Below, in pieces: positions 61,676 through 64,000 of a stretch of DNA of 64,000 bases. A model generated the notes under the pieces. It was not told where the DNA came from. It ran no database searches and saw only the letters and a list, made by a program, of their open reading frames with translations. How positions within the stretch are numbered: position 1 is the first letter of the stretch; every line of letters starts with the position of its first letter. Position numbers and translations under genes: made by a program. Source of the DNA: Paralithodes platypus (Eukaryota > Arthropoda > Malacostraca > Decapoda > Lithodidae); the NCBI GenBank assembly GCA_032716605.1, contig CM064580.1, positions 34,112,728 through 34,176,727 of the forward strand, written 5' to 3'.

Positions 61676-62882
61676 ACTGATGGCTGGGGCGTTCTGGAAA
61701 ACTAATTGAGTGGTGTAAAGTAGAGTCGTCTGCATATGAATGGATGGGACTAGATGTACAGTTGAGAAGATCATTTATGAAAATTAGAAAGAGAATAGAA
61801 GATAGGACAGAACCCTGAGGAACACCGGAGTTGATAGGATGAGGAATTGAGCGATGCCCGTCAACAACCGCAGCTATAGAACGGCCGGAAAGGAAATTAG
61901 AGACTAAGGCACAGATGAAGGGACAGAAACCGAAGGAGGGCAGTTTGGAAATTAAAGATTTGTGCCAGACTCTATCGAAGGCCTTCGATATGTCTAGTGC
62001 AACAGAAAAAGTATCACCGAAGTCCCGAAAGTTGGATGACCAAGAGTTAGTAAGATATGAAAGATCACCAGTAGAGTGACCCTTAAGGAAGCCATACTGG
62101 CGATCTGAGAGCAGATTATGAGAAGAGAAATTTGGAAGCAACAATAGTTTCAAAAACTTTAGAGCTACAAGAGATGAGAGCAATTGGACAATAGTTGGAG
62201 GGTTGAGAGCGGTCACCCTTCTTTGGGACAGTTAAATGAGAGCAAACTTCCAGCAAGAAGGACAGACGTTAGAGGAAAGACAGAGACGAAAGAGTTTGCC
62301 TAGGCAGGGGGTCAGCACGGAAGCACAGTTTTTAAGTACAACAGGAGGAACACCGTCCGGCCCGTACGCCTTCTTAGTATTAAGCCCAGAGAGGGTAGAA
62401 AGTACATGTTTAGAAGAGATTAGGATATTAGGCAAAAGTAGGAGAGAGGGGGGTGGAGAGGGAGGAATAGCACCGGAATCATTCAAGGTAGAGTTTCTGG
62501 CAAAAGTTTGAGCAAAGAGTTCAGCTTTGTCAGAGGAAGAAGTGATGGTTGTGCCATCAGAGTGGAAAAGGGGAGGGAAAGACAAGGAAGAAAAGTTGTT
62601 GGAGAGGTTTTTGGCTAGATGCCAGAAAGCTTGGGAAGAGCTAGAGTTGGATTGTTCAGTGCATTTATTATTGATGAAAGAGTGCTTGGAAAGTCGAAGA
62701 ACAGATTTGGCTTGATTCCGGGCAGAAACATAGCAAGAATGAGATTCTTGAGTTTTAAGGCGTCGGTACCGTTTGAATACTTCCTCCTTGTTGTGGACAG
62801 CAGTAGAACAAGAGTGAGTAAACCAAGATTTTTTTGCATTTGACTGAGAAAAAGAAAATGGAATGTACGCTTCCATGCCCAA
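61676..62882 (-). pseudogene. APE LINE, pre-RT and reverse transcriptase
   Basis: 62882-62232 is the pre-RT region ([48 protein letters not shown]). 62216-61676 holds RT: QYGFLKGHSTGDLSYL, VALDISKAFDRVWH (catalytic Asp), INSGVPQGSVLS and HSYADDSTLH (catalytic Asp pair, about 61735). A frameshift or stop at about 62225 separates the two. The frame is then cut by the insertion at 61675. The same family as 28203-29057 and 50255-50690. Confidence 0.88.
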
Positions 62883-63760
62883 GAGGATTACCTCGGTAAT
62901 GCGTTCAGCACTCTCTGAGGGTCCTCGGCCACGGAAGCAGAAGTCATTCTATGGGAAATCAAAGAAGTACTGCCGGACAGCCTCCAAGTCGGCAGCGCCA
63001 AAGTGCCATAAGCGCTGCCGGCTGGGAGGATCGGATGGCCGTACTGAAGAGATAGGACAGGTGACGGAGATAAGTTTATGGTCGGAGGAGCCCAAAGGAG
63101 AGAAAAGATTGACAGTATAAGAAGATGAGTTAGAAGTCAGAAATAAGTCAAGAATGATGGGCCGATCTCCGAAGCGATCCGGGATACCGGTGGGTTGCTG
63201 GACCAGCTGCTCTACTGTAGGTCATTTCTGATAGAAAAGACGTAGCTGGCTTGTTCACCAGGTTTGTCAGTAGAGTGAGAGGAGAGCCATTGGCGGGGGT
63301 GATAGTTGAATACTCCTTAGATGGAGATTTCAGAGAAGGGAGAGATAGATAGAATGTGTTCCACTTTAGAGTTTAGATAGTCGAAGAATTTGGGAAAGTC
63401 GGTAGAGTTAGGGGAAAGATAGACAGCACAGAAATATTTAGTATGAGAATGACAGGATAGTTTGAGCCATAAAGTTGAGAATTCAGAGAAGTCGAAATCG
63501 GGAACACGAGAGCAAGTGAGTTTGTTTTGCACGTAAGCACAACATCCGCCGTTGGCATTGAAACTAGGATAGAGAAAGTAGGAGGATAAAGAGAAGGGGC
63601 TGCTGGCAGTTGCTTCAGACACCTGAGTTTCGGTGAGAAAAAGAAGATCAGGTTTGGAGGAGGAGAGATGGTTTCGATAGAGTGAAAATTAGAGGAAGGC
63701 CGCGAATATTGCAAAAGTTGATAGTAAGAGTGACAGGCCGTGGTCCAGAATATTTAGAGT
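62883..63760 (-). pseudogene. APE LINE, endonuclease domain, decayed
   Basis: From about 63730 the minus strand reads INFCNIRGL, the start of the APE endonuclease. Then, after a frameshift, VSEATASSPFSLSSYFLYPS, GGCCAYVQNK, FCAVYLSPNSTDFPKFFDYL (YLSP block) and FSEISI. The GDLN block should follow, and the region 62883-63316 is broken by stops and small deletions but still aligns to the plus-strand copy at 28270-28740. About 63760-64000 is probably 5' UTR, without ORF. Confidence 0.8.
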
Positions 63761-64000
63761 GGTCGTCGGGGGAAGGTCGGGCATGTGTGGGGGTATTTAT
63801 GGTCCCCCCCCCCTGGGGACTCCGAGGCTGGGCCTTTGTTCATAATTTTTTGTTTTAATAATTATGAAGGAGGAAGTGTGGTGTGCATGTTAAGTGTAGT
63901 GAAGTAGATAGGAGGAGGAGGGGTTTGTGAGAGCATGCTGGGTTACTCTCAGTGTAAGTGAGGCACAAAGGGAATCAGTAAGAGAGGCCAAGCAAATGAA

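Overview
The window looks like a repeat-dense intergenic stretch of an animal genome, most likely a decapod crustacean. That assignment is an inference from the mix of CR1-like LINEs, Penelope-like elements, Ty3/Gypsy elements, tRNA-derived SINEs and very long (TA)n and (CT)n tracts. I found no convincing host gene with exons, no rRNA, no functional tRNA and no CRISPR. Nearly every coding stretch belongs to a transposable element, and most are broken. Several open frames begin at TTG, GTG or CTG rather than ATG, so their left ends are not real starts.

Layout. 1-2.8 kb: low-complexity, no gene. 3.07-6.84 kb: an old CR1-like LINE whose endonuclease domain is split by a younger 5'-truncated LINE; the younger one carries a tRNA-derived SINE in its 3' region. 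7.3-9.8 kb: a TTAA-flanked MITE, two tandem repeats and a SINE tail. 9.90-20.43 kb (minus): Gypsy element A with 1.4 kb LTRs, hit by a MITE and by a 1.92 kb PIF/Harbinger-type element. 20.4-22.9 kb: an inverted piece of the A LTR and two related MITEs. 22.4-25.84 kb: Penelope-like fragments around an unusual cold-shock-domain ORF with a poly(A) tract. 25.85-27.27 kb: a probable solo LTR. 28.2-29.2 kb: two LINE fragments. 29.2-40.68 kb (minus): Gypsy element B with long (at least 2.7 kb) LTRs. 40.68-50.14 kb (plus): Gypsy element C with 1.85 kb LTRs, abutting B directly. 50.1-55.9 kb: LINE and MITE fragments, a foldback element, long microsatellites and a tRNA-like hairpin. 55.98-58.97 kb (minus): a nearly intact LINE with a PHD-like finger, reverse transcriptase and restriction-like endonuclease. 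60.5-63.8 kb (minus): an APE-type LINE interrupted by the 3' end of another LINE.

How the parts relate. A and C have the order gag, protease, integrase, reverse transcriptase, RNase H, the arrangement of the GMR1-like lineage. B, lying between them, has the usual Gypsy order. Three families of TTAA-flanked non-autonomous elements, which look piggyBac-like, are scattered throughout with no piggyBac transposase in view. Nesting gives relative ages: Harbinger and MITE copies are younger than A, one MITE is younger than the B LTR duplication, and the truncated CR1 is younger than the LINE it splits.

The strongest candidates for something little described are the cold-shock/acidic ORF embedded in Penelope-like sequence (23.98-24.94 kb), the Harbinger element with dense subterminal motif arrays (15.43-17.36 kb), and the two GMR1-order elements flanking a canonical one.
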